A stretch of DNA of 64,000 bases from Neobacillus soli NBRC 102451 (GTDB taxonomy: Bacteria > Bacillota > Bacilli > Bacillales > Cytobacillaceae): assembly GCF_001591665.1 (NCBI RefSeq), contig NZ_BCVI01000036.1:62001-126000 (forward strand). Reading direction: 5' to 3'. Under the pieces are notes generated by a model, which made no database searches, was not told the DNA's origin, and was given only the letters and a program-made list of their open reading frames with translations. The position numbers and the translations under genes were made by a program. Positions 1-9,064 of this stretch are shown here, piece by piece; position 1 is the first letter of the stretch; each line of letters starts with the position of its first letter.

Positions 1-689
1 CCGTAAATTGGGGTCCCATCTTGAGTGTACCTAAAAATGTTTCCCCCCTCTACAATAACTCTACCTCCAGGTCTAGTAATACTATAGTTATCTGAAATAA
101 GAGGACTCTTAGGGTGCTCTGTCCAATTTCCCTCAAGTTTATCGGAAAAAAATAAATGTAATTTACCACTTTTGCTTGTAAACATCCACCATTTATTATT
201 ATAATGAAATATGCTTGAGTCTACATATTTTCCCTTAATTAATTCGCATGTCTTTTCCCATTTATAAGGAAAACCTTTTGATTTATATAATAAAACACCG
301 TTAGCTTCGCATGATTCTGGAATCATATAAAATTGATTATTATACTTAAATACATAGGGGTAAGATAAATGGTATTTCTCTTGAAGAACGATTCTTTCAT
401 ATTTCCATTCTTCTCCATTTCCGCTTGATGCTAATCCTATTACCCCTTTATTTGTTGATTTATCAAGAACCTCGAAAAACATATAGTACCTAGAGTCATG
501 AGCAATAATGAATGGATCCGCAATAAATTCCGCAGGAACATCTGTGACATCTGACGCCTGAAGGGTAGGCTCCGACAAGCTGCTCTCATTTAAAGGTTGG
601 GATATCATTTTAGTTGAGTTTATTACCTTAATCGACCAAATTCCTAAAGTTATTTCCCTAGTAATAAAACCCTTAAAGAATATTCCCAT
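1..689 (-). CDS. GH43-like five-bladed beta-propeller protein, C-terminally cut by window edge
   Basis: An open frame runs from ATG at 689 to the window edge without a stop, giving about 229 residues. Repeated blade-type motifs are visible: ADPFIIAHDSRYYMFFE, LSYPYVFKYNNQFYMIPES, DSSIFHYNNKWWMFTS and RPGGRVIVEGGNIFRY. These resemble the GH43-like / glucosamine inositolphosphorylceramide transferase N-terminal fold found in many polysaccharide loci. It is the last visible gene of the eps accessory module, 65 bp after the flippase. A role in trimming or modifying the glycan is inferred only; the catalytic acids cannot be assigned. Confidence 0.6.
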   Translation of the reverse strand, partial: MGIFFKGFITREITLGIWSIKVINSTKMISQPLNESSLSEPTLQASDVTDVPAEFIADPFIIAHDSRYYMFFEVLDKSTNKGVIGLASSGNGEEWKYERIVLQEKYHLSYPYVFKYNNQFYMIPESCEANGVLLYKSKGFPYKWEKTCELIKGKYVDSSIFHYNNKWWMFTSKSGKLHLFFSDKLEGNWTEHPKSPLISDNYSITRPGGRVIVEGGNIFRYTQDGTPIY

Positions 690-754
690 TGAAAAGCCTC
701 CCTATGTTGATTTCACTTTTTTTGCATTTTCCCATTTTTTTATCTTTTTTAATA

Positions 755-2296
755 TTAGCCTGCTGATTTTAATTTCATTCTTAATCTGAATATTACATTA
801 TTTGCAGTACTTAGAATATATCGAAATTCTTCACTTCTATAAAATAAAATAAAATAAACTATATTTGGGATTAATAAACAGATAATCCCTTTTTCGATTA
901 AAGATAAAAGACCATTACCTTCTACAAGAAAATTACAAATATATTTGGTTATTACACACGTTATTATTGTTAAAGTTGTAAACATAATATATTTAAAATA
1001 ATAAGACCAAACAGGAATATTAAAAATATGCTTATATACCAACCGAGGAGCATTCCAAAATACAGTTGTAAGAGTACTTACAGTCGTCCCTATAAAAATC
1101 CCAGCTAGACCTAAATAATTTACTAAAATTAATGATAATACTAGATTTATAGTAGCTTCGACTAATGGTATGTACTTATCCTGAACAAATATTCCTCCCT
1201 TTGCTTTAAATATTAATATTGCTGACCTCAGCCCTGTTATATAAAAATTAACCAATAGCACTAAAAATGTTAAGGAATCCAATATATATCCTTTTCCAAG
1301 CCACCAATTTATAAATGGTTCTAAAAGATTATATAAAAATATTACGCATAGTGAAAAAATCCAAAAATTCATTAAATATGTTATTTTAAAAACCTCATAC
1401 ATCTTTCTCTTACTTTCTATGGCTATTAAATTACCCACACTTGCCCCAATACCGCTTAATAATGGGGATACAAGAAACCCTAATTGTCCTATTATCATAG
1501 AGTAGTTTGAGTAGATTCCAACAGTTGTAATACCTATAAATGATGAAATTAATATATTATCAGTGCCAAATACAATGTATGTGCCTATATTGTGGAAAAA
1601 TAATGCCTTTACGTTTTTTATTATGTTTTCTTTTTCTCCCTTCTCAGTATTAAAGGTTTCTTTTGTTTTAATATAAGAATATCGTTTTTCTACAATTCTT
1701 CCATAAACAACATTTTGTATTATATATAGAGTTAGTTCTATTATTAAATAAAGTAGAAAATTCCCAGTATTAATTAAAACAATAATTTTGGCAATTGTTG
1801 TTATTACCTGGAACCCGAAATTCACCTTTATTAATACATATCCTTTTTGATCTGCATTAATTAATGCTACTTTATGTGCATTCAAATAATAAGTCATATT
1901 TTTAGCAACAAAAATGAAGTAAACTATAGTAATATAAGAAATTGAACCACTATCCTTCAGTAATTTCACTAAGAAAGGGTATAGAATAATACTTAATACA
2001 AAAACAATTATCGCAATTACTGCGTATGCTTTTTTATATAATTTTATAAGTGCAATTATTTTAGGCCTATTATTTTCTGCTAATGGTTTGTAAAGATGAT
2101 ATACAATACTTGTTCCTATTCCACTTTCAACTAATCCCAGTATGGATAAAACACTTTCCAGTAATCCGTTTACTCCTAGGAAGTGGACTCCTAGGCTATC
2201 AAGAAACACTTTCCTTGAAATAAAACCTAATAAGACAATAATTAATTGGGAAAATACACTTATTGAAATATTTTTAATTGAATTTATTGATCTCAT
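755..2296 (-). CDS. Wzx-type polysaccharide flippase (MATE/MOP superfamily)
   Basis: The 513-residue protein is almost wholly hydrophobic, with about 12-14 membrane segments. It starts with MRSINSIKNISISVFSQLII, and a motif FLDSLGVHFLGVNGLLESVL near residue 30 is typical of PST/Wzx exporters. It should flip lipid-linked repeat units across the membrane, the role of EpsK in B. subtilis. Its ATG overlaps the stop of the upstream glycosyltransferase, implying translational coupling. Family assignment is firm; the substrate is unknown. Confidence 0.85.
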   Translation of the reverse strand: MRSINSIKNISISVFSQLIIVLLGFISRKVFLDSLGVHFLGVNGLLESVLSILGLVESGIGTSIVYHLYKPLAENNRPKIIALIKLYKKAYAVIAIIVFVLSIILYPFLVKLLKDSGSISYITIVYFIFVAKNMTYYLNAHKVALINADQKGYVLIKVNFGFQVITTIAKIIVLINTGNFLLYLIIELTLYIIQNVVYGRIVEKRYSYIKTKETFNTEKGEKENIIKNVKALFFHNIGTYIVFGTDNILISSFIGITTVGIYSNYSMIIGQLGFLVSPLLSGIGASVGNLIAIESKRKMYEVFKITYLMNFWIFSLCVIFLYNLLEPFINWWLGKGYILDSLTFLVLLVNFYITGLRSAILIFKAKGGIFVQDKYIPLVEATINLVLSLILVNYLGLAGIFIGTTVSTLTTVFWNAPRLVYKHIFNIPVWSYYFKYIMFTTLTIITCVITKYICNFLVEGNGLLSLIEKGIICLLIPNIVYFILFYRSEEFRYILSTANNVIFRLRMKLKSAG

Positions 2297-3330
2297 TTTC
2301 CCCTACCTTTTTTTAAATCGTTTAATTTTATTCGAAGGTTAATAATGAATAGTAATAAACTTGCTTTTCTATAAATACAAATAATTTTTAATAACTTGCC
2401 ATAATTCGTTGTGAATTTATAATTAATCATATCTTCATTAAATTCATTATCATTCAATATTTCTGAAATAATTTTACTTTTATGTTTATTTGGTATATTT
2501 CTGCTTATTACATTTTGTATATGTAATAGCGTTACTCCTATATAGTAATTCCTTACTTTATCAATATAATCTTGTAACCCATATTTTTTACATAGGCCAA
2601 TCTTAAAATTTTTATTATCTAGTACGTATTCCTTATATAAATTCTCTCTTAGTATCCTTGTTAAAGAGTCCCTTTTACGAATGAAATAGTTATAAAATGG
2701 TTTTTCAATGCACACTAATTTTTTTATCATTGTTAGTAATAGAATATTAAATCTTTCATCTTCACTATGATATTTATTTTCGTCGAACTTAATATTAAGC
2801 GAATCTAGTACTGATTTTTTATAAACCTTGTTTACACTAGATATTAAACTATAAGTTTTATCAACTAAAATCAACGGCAATAATTGTTTGTGTATCGTTT
2901 CTTTATTTATTGAACAATTACCGTTATTCCATACAGAAGATATAGACGTAGTATTATCAATTAGATTTATCGAATTATATGGACATACAACAATGTCTGC
3001 TTCATATTTTATTGCAGCTTTTAATAAAACATCATACATATTTGGTTCAATGGTATCATCTGGGTCTACAAATGCTATATACTCGCCTTTAGAAATTTCA
3101 ATACCAATATTGCGAGCTGAGGAAACTCCGCCGTTGGTCTTATGTATTACATTGATCCGGTTATCCTTTTTGGCGTAGAAGTCACATATTTTTCCACAGT
3201 TATCAGGTGACCCATCATTTACAAGAATAAGTTCGAAATTCGTAAATGTTTGCTCTAAAATAGAATCTATACAATTTGGTAAAAATTCTTCGACATTATA
3301 GATTGGGACAATAACACTTAATTTCGGCAT
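2293..3330 (-). CDS. GT2 family glycosyltransferase
   Basis: The 345-residue protein has an N-terminal GT-A fold: PKLSVIVPIYNVEEFLPNCI at residues 2-21, LILVNDGSPDNCG near 34-46, and the DxD-like AFVDPDDTIEPNMY near 90. The C-terminal part is variable and basic, as in EpsJ-type transferases that add one sugar to a lipid-linked repeat. It overlaps the flippase start by 4 bp. Sugar donor and acceptor are not predictable. Confidence 0.85.
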   Translation of the reverse strand: MPKLSVIVPIYNVEEFLPNCIDSILEQTFTNFELILVNDGSPDNCGKICDFYAKKDNRINVIHKTNGGVSSARNIGIEISKGEYIAFVDPDDTIEPNMYDVLLKAAIKYEADIVVCPYNSINLIDNTTSISSVWNNGNCSINKETIHKQLLPLILVDKTYSLISSVNKVYKKSVLDSLNIKFDENKYHSEDERFNILLLTMIKKLVCIEKPFYNYFIRKRDSLTRILRENLYKEYVLDNKNFKIGLCKKYGLQDYIDKVRNYYIGVTLLHIQNVISRNIPNKHKSKIISEILNDNEFNEDMINYKFTTNYGKLLKIICIYRKASLLLFIINLRIKLNDLKKGRGK

Positions 3331-3442
3331 ATTTTTCTCCTTTCATTATTAATTAACAATTGCAAAGTCATAAGTTTTTTAAAGTCTAAAAAGCCTTTCG
3401 TCAAAAATTAAATTTTTGAATTTTATTAATTGTTTAATTTAA

Positions 3443-4627
3443 TTAAATACTATAAAATTTTAATACTTCTGAAGTTGAGTCAAAGTTTTCTTTTGCTAAA
3501 TTATTGGTTAATTTTTTTCGCAAATCATAACTGTTTATCAATTTTAATACTGCATCATAAATTTCTTCTTCGTTAACTCCCACAATAAGACCAGTTTCCC
3601 CATTTTTTATCTGTTCCTTGGCTCCAGTAAAATCTGTGGTAACAATAGGTTTAGTTAAACATCTAGCTTCTGCTAGTGATATACAATACCCTTCATGTCT
3701 AGATGGTTGAACATAAATATCACACTGCTTTATGAAAGGGTACGGATTTGGGTCAGCACCTAAAAAAATAAACTTTTCTTGTAGATTATTCTCTTCTACT
3801 AACTTTTGATACTTTTCTCTTAAACTCCCATCTCCTAGACAATACCAATTTACCTTGAAACCATCATTTATTAATCTTGCTAACACTCGTATTACCAAGT
3901 CCTGGCCCTTTTCTATAGTTAACCTTCCAACAGTTAATATCCTTATCCCATCAAATTCATCCTTAAAACCATTACCTTTATTTAATTGGCTATATATTAA
4001 TTTGGATGAAACAATATTGGAAAATAAATCTGTTTTATCCTTTATCGAAGGTACTAAACTTATCAATTTCTTTTTGGCCTCTTCAGAGACCACAAAAACT
4101 TTATCGAATTTATTATAAATTTTAGAAGCAAAATGTGAATTAAATCCTATTTTTGTTACATCAAAATGTATCCATTGAATTTTCCTTTTCGCTTTTACCC
4201 TATTCAAAACAAAATAGCTTATGAAGTCCATTGGTCCATCATAAGCTACAGCAATATCATATTCTTCATCTACTCCATGATAGGAATTTAAAAGATATTT
4301 AAAAAAGCTACTTCTATCATTTATTAATTTAGAAATTATATGTAAGAACATTATGTTAAAAGCTTTCACAACTTTACCTTTTTTCAGGGAAGCTAATGCA
4401 GTTAAATGGGGGGGATCATTAAGAACTTCTTTTATCTTTTTATAATCATTAAAATACTTGATATTAACCTCCTTTGGAATAAAATTTAAAAATCCTCCAT
4501 ATTCCTCTAGCATTAAAATTGTTACATCAAATTTATCCTTTGGTATCTCTGACAACATGTTAAGTAATGCCTTTTCAGTTCCACCCACATTCATATTTAT
4601 CAGCATAAATAGTAGTTTTATCTTCAT
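3443..4627 (-). CDS. GT4 family glycosyltransferase, paralogue 1
   Basis: The 394-residue GT-B enzyme has an N-terminal acceptor domain starting MKIKLLFMLINMNVGGTEKA and a C-terminal Glycos_transf_1 domain with ILTVGRLTIEKGQDL and the E-x7-E region RHEGYCISLAEARCLTKPIV. I chose ATG 4627 because a GGGTGGG sits 7-8 bases upstream; a GTG at 4639 is the alternative. The block NPYPFIKQCDIYVQPSR is shared with the genes at 4658 and 11695, marking a local paralogue family. Confidence 0.85.
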   Translation of the reverse strand: MKIKLLFMLINMNVGGTEKALLNMLSEIPKDKFDVTILMLEEYGGFLNFIPKEVNIKYFNDYKKIKEVLNDPPHLTALASLKKGKVVKAFNIMFLHIISKLINDRSSFFKYLLNSYHGVDEEYDIAVAYDGPMDFISYFVLNRVKAKRKIQWIHFDVTKIGFNSHFASKIYNKFDKVFVVSEEAKKKLISLVPSIKDKTDLFSNIVSSKLIYSQLNKGNGFKDEFDGIRILTVGRLTIEKGQDLVIRVLARLINDGFKVNWYCLGDGSLREKYQKLVEENNLQEKFIFLGADPNPYPFIKQCDIYVQPSRHEGYCISLAEARCLTKPIVTTDFTGAKEQIKNGETGLIVGVNEEEIYDAVLKLINSYDLRKKLTNNLAKENFDSTSEVLKFYSI

Positions 4628-4657
4628 TAATTTACCCACCCTATATTTATTTCATAG

Positions 4658-5848
4658 TTAACCTATTAACTGATAAAATTTTTCTATTTCTTCAATATTC
4701 CCTTTCTTTTCTGTTTGCAAATAATCAACAATTTCTTCTTTTAGTTGTTGATCATTGATCAATTTTACAATACCATTACAAACCTCTTCTGCATTCATAT
4801 TAACTACAAGTCCATTTTTCCCATCAACCATTTGGTTATAAACAGCGTCAAATTCTGTTGTTACCACTGGTACATTTAGCATCCTTGCTTCAGCGATTGC
4901 AAGACCAAATCCTTCAAATCGTGATGTTTGAACATAAATATCACAGTTCTTAATATATGGGTATGGATTAGCAGTTACCCCCAATAAAACAAAATGCTCC
5001 GTCAAGTCATTTTCCTTAATGTATTTTACTATTTCTTCCTTCAAAGGCCCCTTTCCTAATATATACCATCTAAATTTAATATTATTTTGTTTAAGTTTTT
5101 TACACGCCTCCAGTGCTATATCATATCCTTTTTGCCTGGCTAGCCTACCTATAGTAAGTATTCGAATTCCGTCAAATTGATCATCATAACACTCTCCAAT
5201 TTCCGCCATTTTGGAGATAAATTGAGCATTATTAATGTCATATATAACTTTCACTTTTTCAGAATAATATGGAAAGGTTTTAAGAAGAATCTCTTTAGCC
5301 GATTCAGATACTGCAACAATTTTTTCAAATTGATCATAAAAGTTTTTTTGAAATTCTTTATCTATACCATTCAATTCATAACTCACATTTACCCATGCAA
5401 ATTTTTTCTTTGCTATTATTTTTTCTGCTACATAAAAAGTTGGAACCCCCTGTGCGTAGCTGATAGCGATATCATAGTTTTTAGGATTAGCTTCGATAAC
5501 CTTGGAAACACTCTCCCAATATATCCTAGCTTTTTGAGCATTAGTATATTTTTTCCTTCGAATTCCTATCGAGTATTTAAGTCTTGATATAAACATACTG
5601 AACTTAAATCTTTTCAATGATAGTATTAAAGATTTCCCCAAACTTTGTTCTGAAAACTTTGTATACCTTAATGGTTCTAGTATTTTAACCTCTTTTGGAA
5701 CTAATTCTTCTAATAATTCACCATGTCCAAAAAGCATTAAATCGACTGAATACTCCGAGTAGTCTAACATTGACAATAAAGTTACAAGACTCTTTTCTGC
5801 CCCAGCAGCTACTAATGAGTCAATAACAAATAATAAATTTTTTCTCAT
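4658..5848 (-). CDS. GT4 family glycosyltransferase, paralogue 2
   Basis: The 396-residue GT-B protein begins MRKNLLFVIDSLVAAGAEKS. It has the nucleotide-sugar domain motif ILTIGRLARQKGYDIA, then NPYPYIKNCDIYVQTSRFEG and the acidic pair in FEGFGLAIAEARML. It lies 30 bp upstream of paralogue 1 in the same direction. Close similarity of the three paralogues suggests duplication within the locus. Linkage specificity is unknown. Confidence 0.85.
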   Translation of the reverse strand: MRKNLLFVIDSLVAAGAEKSLVTLLSMLDYSEYSVDLMLFGHGELLEELVPKEVKILEPLRYTKFSEQSLGKSLILSLKRFKFSMFISRLKYSIGIRRKKYTNAQKARIYWESVSKVIEANPKNYDIAISYAQGVPTFYVAEKIIAKKKFAWVNVSYELNGIDKEFQKNFYDQFEKIVAVSESAKEILLKTFPYYSEKVKVIYDINNAQFISKMAEIGECYDDQFDGIRILTIGRLARQKGYDIALEACKKLKQNNIKFRWYILGKGPLKEEIVKYIKENDLTEHFVLLGVTANPYPYIKNCDIYVQTSRFEGFGLAIAEARMLNVPVVTTEFDAVYNQMVDGKNGLVVNMNAEEVCNGIVKLINDQQLKEEIVDYLQTEKKGNIEEIEKFYQLIG

Positions 5849-5888
5849 CTTCCGAATCTCCCATAAATGAATTTAATAATTTACTACC

Positions 5889-6305
5889 CTATATTATTAT
5901 TTTTTGTTTTAAAATTGTAGTTGAGGTTTTCTTAGTATAAGGAAAATAGACTAAATCAACTCCAATCTTATTAAATCCCCCTTCGTATTCCTTCCACATA
6001 GGGGAATCTTTCCAATCATCACCATGGAACATAACTTCAAATTTAAGGTGCTCCCAAGAATTTAACTTATCCATAGTTTTTTGAACAACAACTTCATCTA
6101 CATACTTAATAGACTCTACAATCTTAATTCTATCTTCTAAAGAGATAACGGGAATTTTACGTTTATAACTTTGAACCAATTCATCTGTACTAACTCCAAC
6201 AATCAGGTAGTTACAAAGCTCCTTCGATTTTTTTAGTATATTTAAGTGCCCCACATGAAATAGATCGAATACGCCTGTGGTATAGCCTATATTATATTTT
6301 TTCAT
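5889..6305 (-). CDS. Glycerol-3-phosphate cytidylyltransferase-like (TagD/TarD family)
   Basis: The 138-residue protein has the cytidylyltransferase signature GYTTGVFDLFHVGHLNIL (HxGH at residues 17-20) and a C-terminal TKKTSTT matching the RTxGISTT motif of the family. Length is normal for TagD (about 130 residues). It would make CDP-glycerol from CTP and glycerol-3-phosphate. The next gene is a CDP-glycerol-dependent transferase 17 bp downstream, so the pair probably adds phosphoglycerol to the polysaccharide. A close relative using another phospho-alditol cannot be ruled out. Confidence 0.8.
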   Translation of the reverse strand: MKKYNIGYTTGVFDLFHVGHLNILKKSKELCNYLIVGVSTDELVQSYKRKIPVISLEDRIKIVESIKYVDEVVVQKTMDKLNSWEHLKFEVMFHGDDWKDSPMWKEYEGGFNKIGVDLVYFPYTKKTSTTILKQKIII

Positions 6306-6322
6306 TAAGATTCTCTCCCATA

Positions 6323-7459
6323 TTATCCAATTTCTTTTTCAATCTTATTAAGTAACTTTTCACAAGCATTTCCATCTTCAAACGAATTTATTATCTTTAA
6401 CATTTTGGAAACACCCTCTTCATAACCTTCAAAACTAAATTCCCTTATATTTCTTTTAATCTCTTCATTTGTTATAGCGCTGGTAAATGGTAACTCCTTA
6501 ATATCAAAATAGAGTCTTCTATCATTTTCAATATAGGATTTCAAATCCGGAACATAAAGAAAACATGGTTTTTTAGTTAATAGGAAGCTAAACATTACAG
6601 AGGAGTAATCTGTAATAAGTATATCTGAAGCATACATTAGTTCTTGAACATCATCATATTGTGTAACATTGATGATATTCTTTGAACTTTTAATTTTCTT
6701 TGAAACTAATGATAAGTGAGGATGTAGCCTTAATAATAAGAACCACTTTCCCCCAAACTTTTGGGTTAAGGACTCTATAACTTGATTTAGGTTCAGATCA
6801 TATACTGAAATATCACCATCTTTTCTAAAGGTTGGAGCATACAATGCGATTTTTATATCAGTAGAAAGTTTTAACCTTTCAAGTACAGTTTTCCTAACAT
6901 CCAAACCGGGATTAAATAATAGATCATTAGCTGGTGTTCCACTTTCAAAGATTTCTCCCTCATACCAGAAAGCCCTTTTGAAAATTTTTGTACTATATTC
7001 ACATCCAGATAATAAAAGATCGCATTTTAATGAATCTTTTTTGGCCATTTCAACATATTGATGCGGAAGGGAACACTCAGCATCCTTTTCGATTTGTTTT
7101 AAACGCAAAGAACTATGCCATGTTTGTATATAATACTGGCCCTTTCTTTTTACAAATAGATCAGTGGTTCTAAAATTCGTAACAATGACTTTAGATGTAC
7201 ATAATTCATAAAAATATTTTAATGACATTGTCTTCACTTTTCGAAAACCACTTAAATGCTCTTTATTCATAAGATCATTGAAGGCCCAGACTACATCAAA
7301 TTTACCTTTGGGATAACTTTTTAAAATATATTCCGTTATATATTTAGGACTATCCCCGTATTGGCTTCCATAATAACTAAACAAGAAGATCTTATTTTTC
7401 TTAATAGGAAGGCAGTTTAGGATATAAATAACACCTAAAGCCAAATATCTTTTTAACAA
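6323..7459 (-). CDS. CDP-glycerol glycerophosphotransferase family protein (TagB/TagF-like)
   Basis: The 378-residue protein shows family motifs QTWHSSLRLKQIEKDAE near residue 113, ALYAPTFRKDGD near 205 and ILITDYSSVMFSFLL near 280. The first differs from the common QTWHGT form. A short N-terminal hydrophobic stretch (LALGVIYILNCLPI) could tether it to the membrane. It should transfer glycerol phosphate from CDP-glycerol, with CDP-glycerol supplied by the neighbouring TagD-like enzyme. Being inside an eps locus rather than a teichoic acid locus, it likely decorates the exopolysaccharide. Confidence 0.8.
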   Translation of the reverse strand: MLKRYLALGVIYILNCLPIKKNKIFLFSYYGSQYGDSPKYITEYILKSYPKGKFDVVWAFNDLMNKEHLSGFRKVKTMSLKYFYELCTSKVIVTNFRTTDLFVKRKGQYYIQTWHSSLRLKQIEKDAECSLPHQYVEMAKKDSLKCDLLLSGCEYSTKIFKRAFWYEGEIFESGTPANDLLFNPGLDVRKTVLERLKLSTDIKIALYAPTFRKDGDISVYDLNLNQVIESLTQKFGGKWFLLLRLHPHLSLVSKKIKSSKNIINVTQYDDVQELMYASDILITDYSSVMFSFLLTKKPCFLYVPDLKSYIENDRRLYFDIKELPFTSAITNEEIKRNIREFSFEGYEEGVSKMLKIINSFEDGNACEKLLNKIEKEIG

Positions 7460-7477
7460 TTTTTAACGCCCCCAAAA

Positions 7478-7513
7478 AAGAATAAAAAGCATCTCCTTTC
7501 CAAGAGGTGCTAT
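7478..7513 (-). terminator. Possible intra-operon terminator after the GT2 gene
   Basis: On the minus strand AGCACCTC and GAGATGCT form an imperfect stem with an eight-base loop, followed by TTTTTATTCTTTTTT. It lies between the GT2 gene ending at 7537 and the CDP-glycerol transferase starting at 7459. It may be a partial terminator within the operon. Confidence 0.5.
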
Positions 7514-7536
7514 ACTTTCGAAATATTAAATTTGCA

Positions 7537-8580
7537 TCATTGTGTGTCAATTGATAATTCAATCCGTTTTAATCCTATCGGTTGCGGAATCATTTTTACT
7601 TTTCTTAACACCTTTTTTATTGCCAAGGAAAATACGTTTAAATATGGATGAATCACGAACATGAACAGCTCTCTTTTCAAGCTTTTATCACCTTCTATTG
7701 CTTTTTTTAGTTCATTATAATTATCTTTAATGTAGTGGTGTATTTCTTTCCTATGTAAACCACCTTTATCTTTTTTCCTGTTCTTTAAAAGCAGATTATA
7801 ATGAATTAAATTGGTTTTTAAGATTACTTTATATGATTCATCGGTAAAATCCGGGTAATACTCTTCAATAAAACGATGTCTTTCTTTTAATCCTTTAATA
7901 ATATCCAAATTTTTCAGAGAATAATTGGCTACGATACTATCTTCTCTTTGCACATAAAAATAAAGAGGGTTGGTTATACAAACAAAGGTTTTCACCTGCT
8001 TCATCACTTGATGGGCCCAAAATACGTCCTCGAACAATACTCCCTTTTTAAATGGAATGTCTTTAATGAATTTTGTTTTATAAAGCTTCCCCCAGGCAAA
8101 GTTTTTCACTACGTTGTTTCTTACAAGTTCATACATAAGTGATTTATTATCTAAAACTAGCGGGTAAGTTTTCTGATGATCATACCTGTTGTCGAATAAA
8201 AGGTAATCCTCATACGCATAATAAAAAGCCGACTGGACTACCTCGGCTTGATATGCACCACTTATTTGAACCAGTTCCTTAATCATATTTCTATCTAACC
8301 AATCATCACTGTCAACAAATAGGGTATATACTCCCGTTACATATTGCATGCCATAATTCCGAGCATCCGACAATCCACCATTTTCTTTGTGAACAACCCT
8401 GACACGACTATCTATATTTGCATACTCCTTTGCAATGGTGCCGCAATTATCTGGTGATCCATCGTTAATTAAAATAATTTCTAGATTTGTATATGTCTGA
8501 TTCAAAATACTTACTATACATCTAGCAAGATATTTTTCAACCTTGTATATTGGGACAACCACACTTACTTTTTGATTCAA
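7537..8580 (-). CDS. GT2 family glycosyltransferase (EpsJ/CpsJ type)
   Basis: The 347-residue protein has VSVVVPIYKVEKYLARCI at the N-terminus, ILINDGSPDNCGTIAKEY, and the metal-binding LFVDSDDWLDRNM near residue 90. It resembles the 2293-3330 gene in the first 100 residues and diverges afterwards, as expected for acceptor-specific parts. It is the first gene after the SinR-like regulator, with about 100 bp between them. Confidence 0.85.
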   Translation of the reverse strand: MNQKVSVVVPIYKVEKYLARCIVSILNQTYTNLEIILINDGSPDNCGTIAKEYANIDSRVRVVHKENGGLSDARNYGMQYVTGVYTLFVDSDDWLDRNMIKELVQISGAYQAEVVQSAFYYAYEDYLLFDNRYDHQKTYPLVLDNKSLMYELVRNNVVKNFAWGKLYKTKFIKDIPFKKGVLFEDVFWAHQVMKQVKTFVCITNPLYFYVQREDSIVANYSLKNLDIIKGLKERHRFIEEYYPDFTDESYKVILKTNLIHYNLLLKNRKKDKGGLHRKEIHHYIKDNYNELKKAIEGDKSLKRELFMFVIHPYLNVFSLAIKKVLRKVKMIPQPIGLKRIELSIDTQ

Positions 8581-8682
8581 TATGCATCCGCCTACTTTAA
8601 ATGTTTTAGATTAATAAAGGAAATGGTGAAAGCGGCCAGATCCAGAAATCTCGAAAGATATTAAGCACTTAATTTTAAAAGA

Positions 8683-9027
8683 CTACTTTTTTGCATCTAT
8701 ATTCAGATTCTGCCACTTAATAAATTCAATTAATGTTTTAAATTCTTCAATTTTCTCAATTCCGGATTCTTTTAATTCATTTACTAAATCAATTAGTTCT
8801 TGATCAGGTAGTTCTTTCTCCTTTATGGATGATTCCGTCTCCAGTAATGCTCTAAGATCTACATCCAACACAGAAGCAATTTTTTTTATCACTTGAATTG
8901 AGGGATTCTGATTTATATTCCGCTCAATATTACTTAAATAAGATTTTGAAACATTAGCACGTTCAGCGAGCTCCGATAATGTATATCCCCTTCGCTTTCG
9001 TATCTCGAATATTTTTTTCCCTATCAT
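8683..9027 (-). CDS. SinR-like XRE transcriptional regulator inside the eps operon
   Basis: The 114-residue protein starts MIGKKIFEIRKRRGYTLSEL. Its Xre helix-turn-helix contains NVSKSYLSNIERNINQNPSI, very close to the SinR recognition helix region. The C-terminus (LPDQELIDLVNELKESGIEK, then EFIKWQN) resembles the SinR/SinI dimerisation segment. I chose ATG 9027 because it matches the SinR N-terminus; an in-frame ATG at 9087 would add 20 residues. SinR represses eps and tapA in B. subtilis. Here the gene sits between epsN-type and GT2 genes of its probable target operon, so it may autoregulate. No SinI homologue was seen. Confidence 0.8.
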   Translation of the reverse strand: MIGKKIFEIRKRRGYTLSELAERANVSKSYLSNIERNINQNPSIQVIKKIASVLDVDLRALLETESSIKEKELPDQELIDLVNELKESGIEKIEEFKTLIEFIKWQNLNIDAKK

Positions 9028-9064
9028 GAACCCATACCCCGTTTTGTCTTCAAATTTTATTTGA

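Noticed and set aside
5177-5587. Plus-strand frame opposite the GT4 gene at 4658
   Set aside because: Antisense to a clear glycosyltransferase, AT-rich and hydrophobic by composition, no ribosome binding site.
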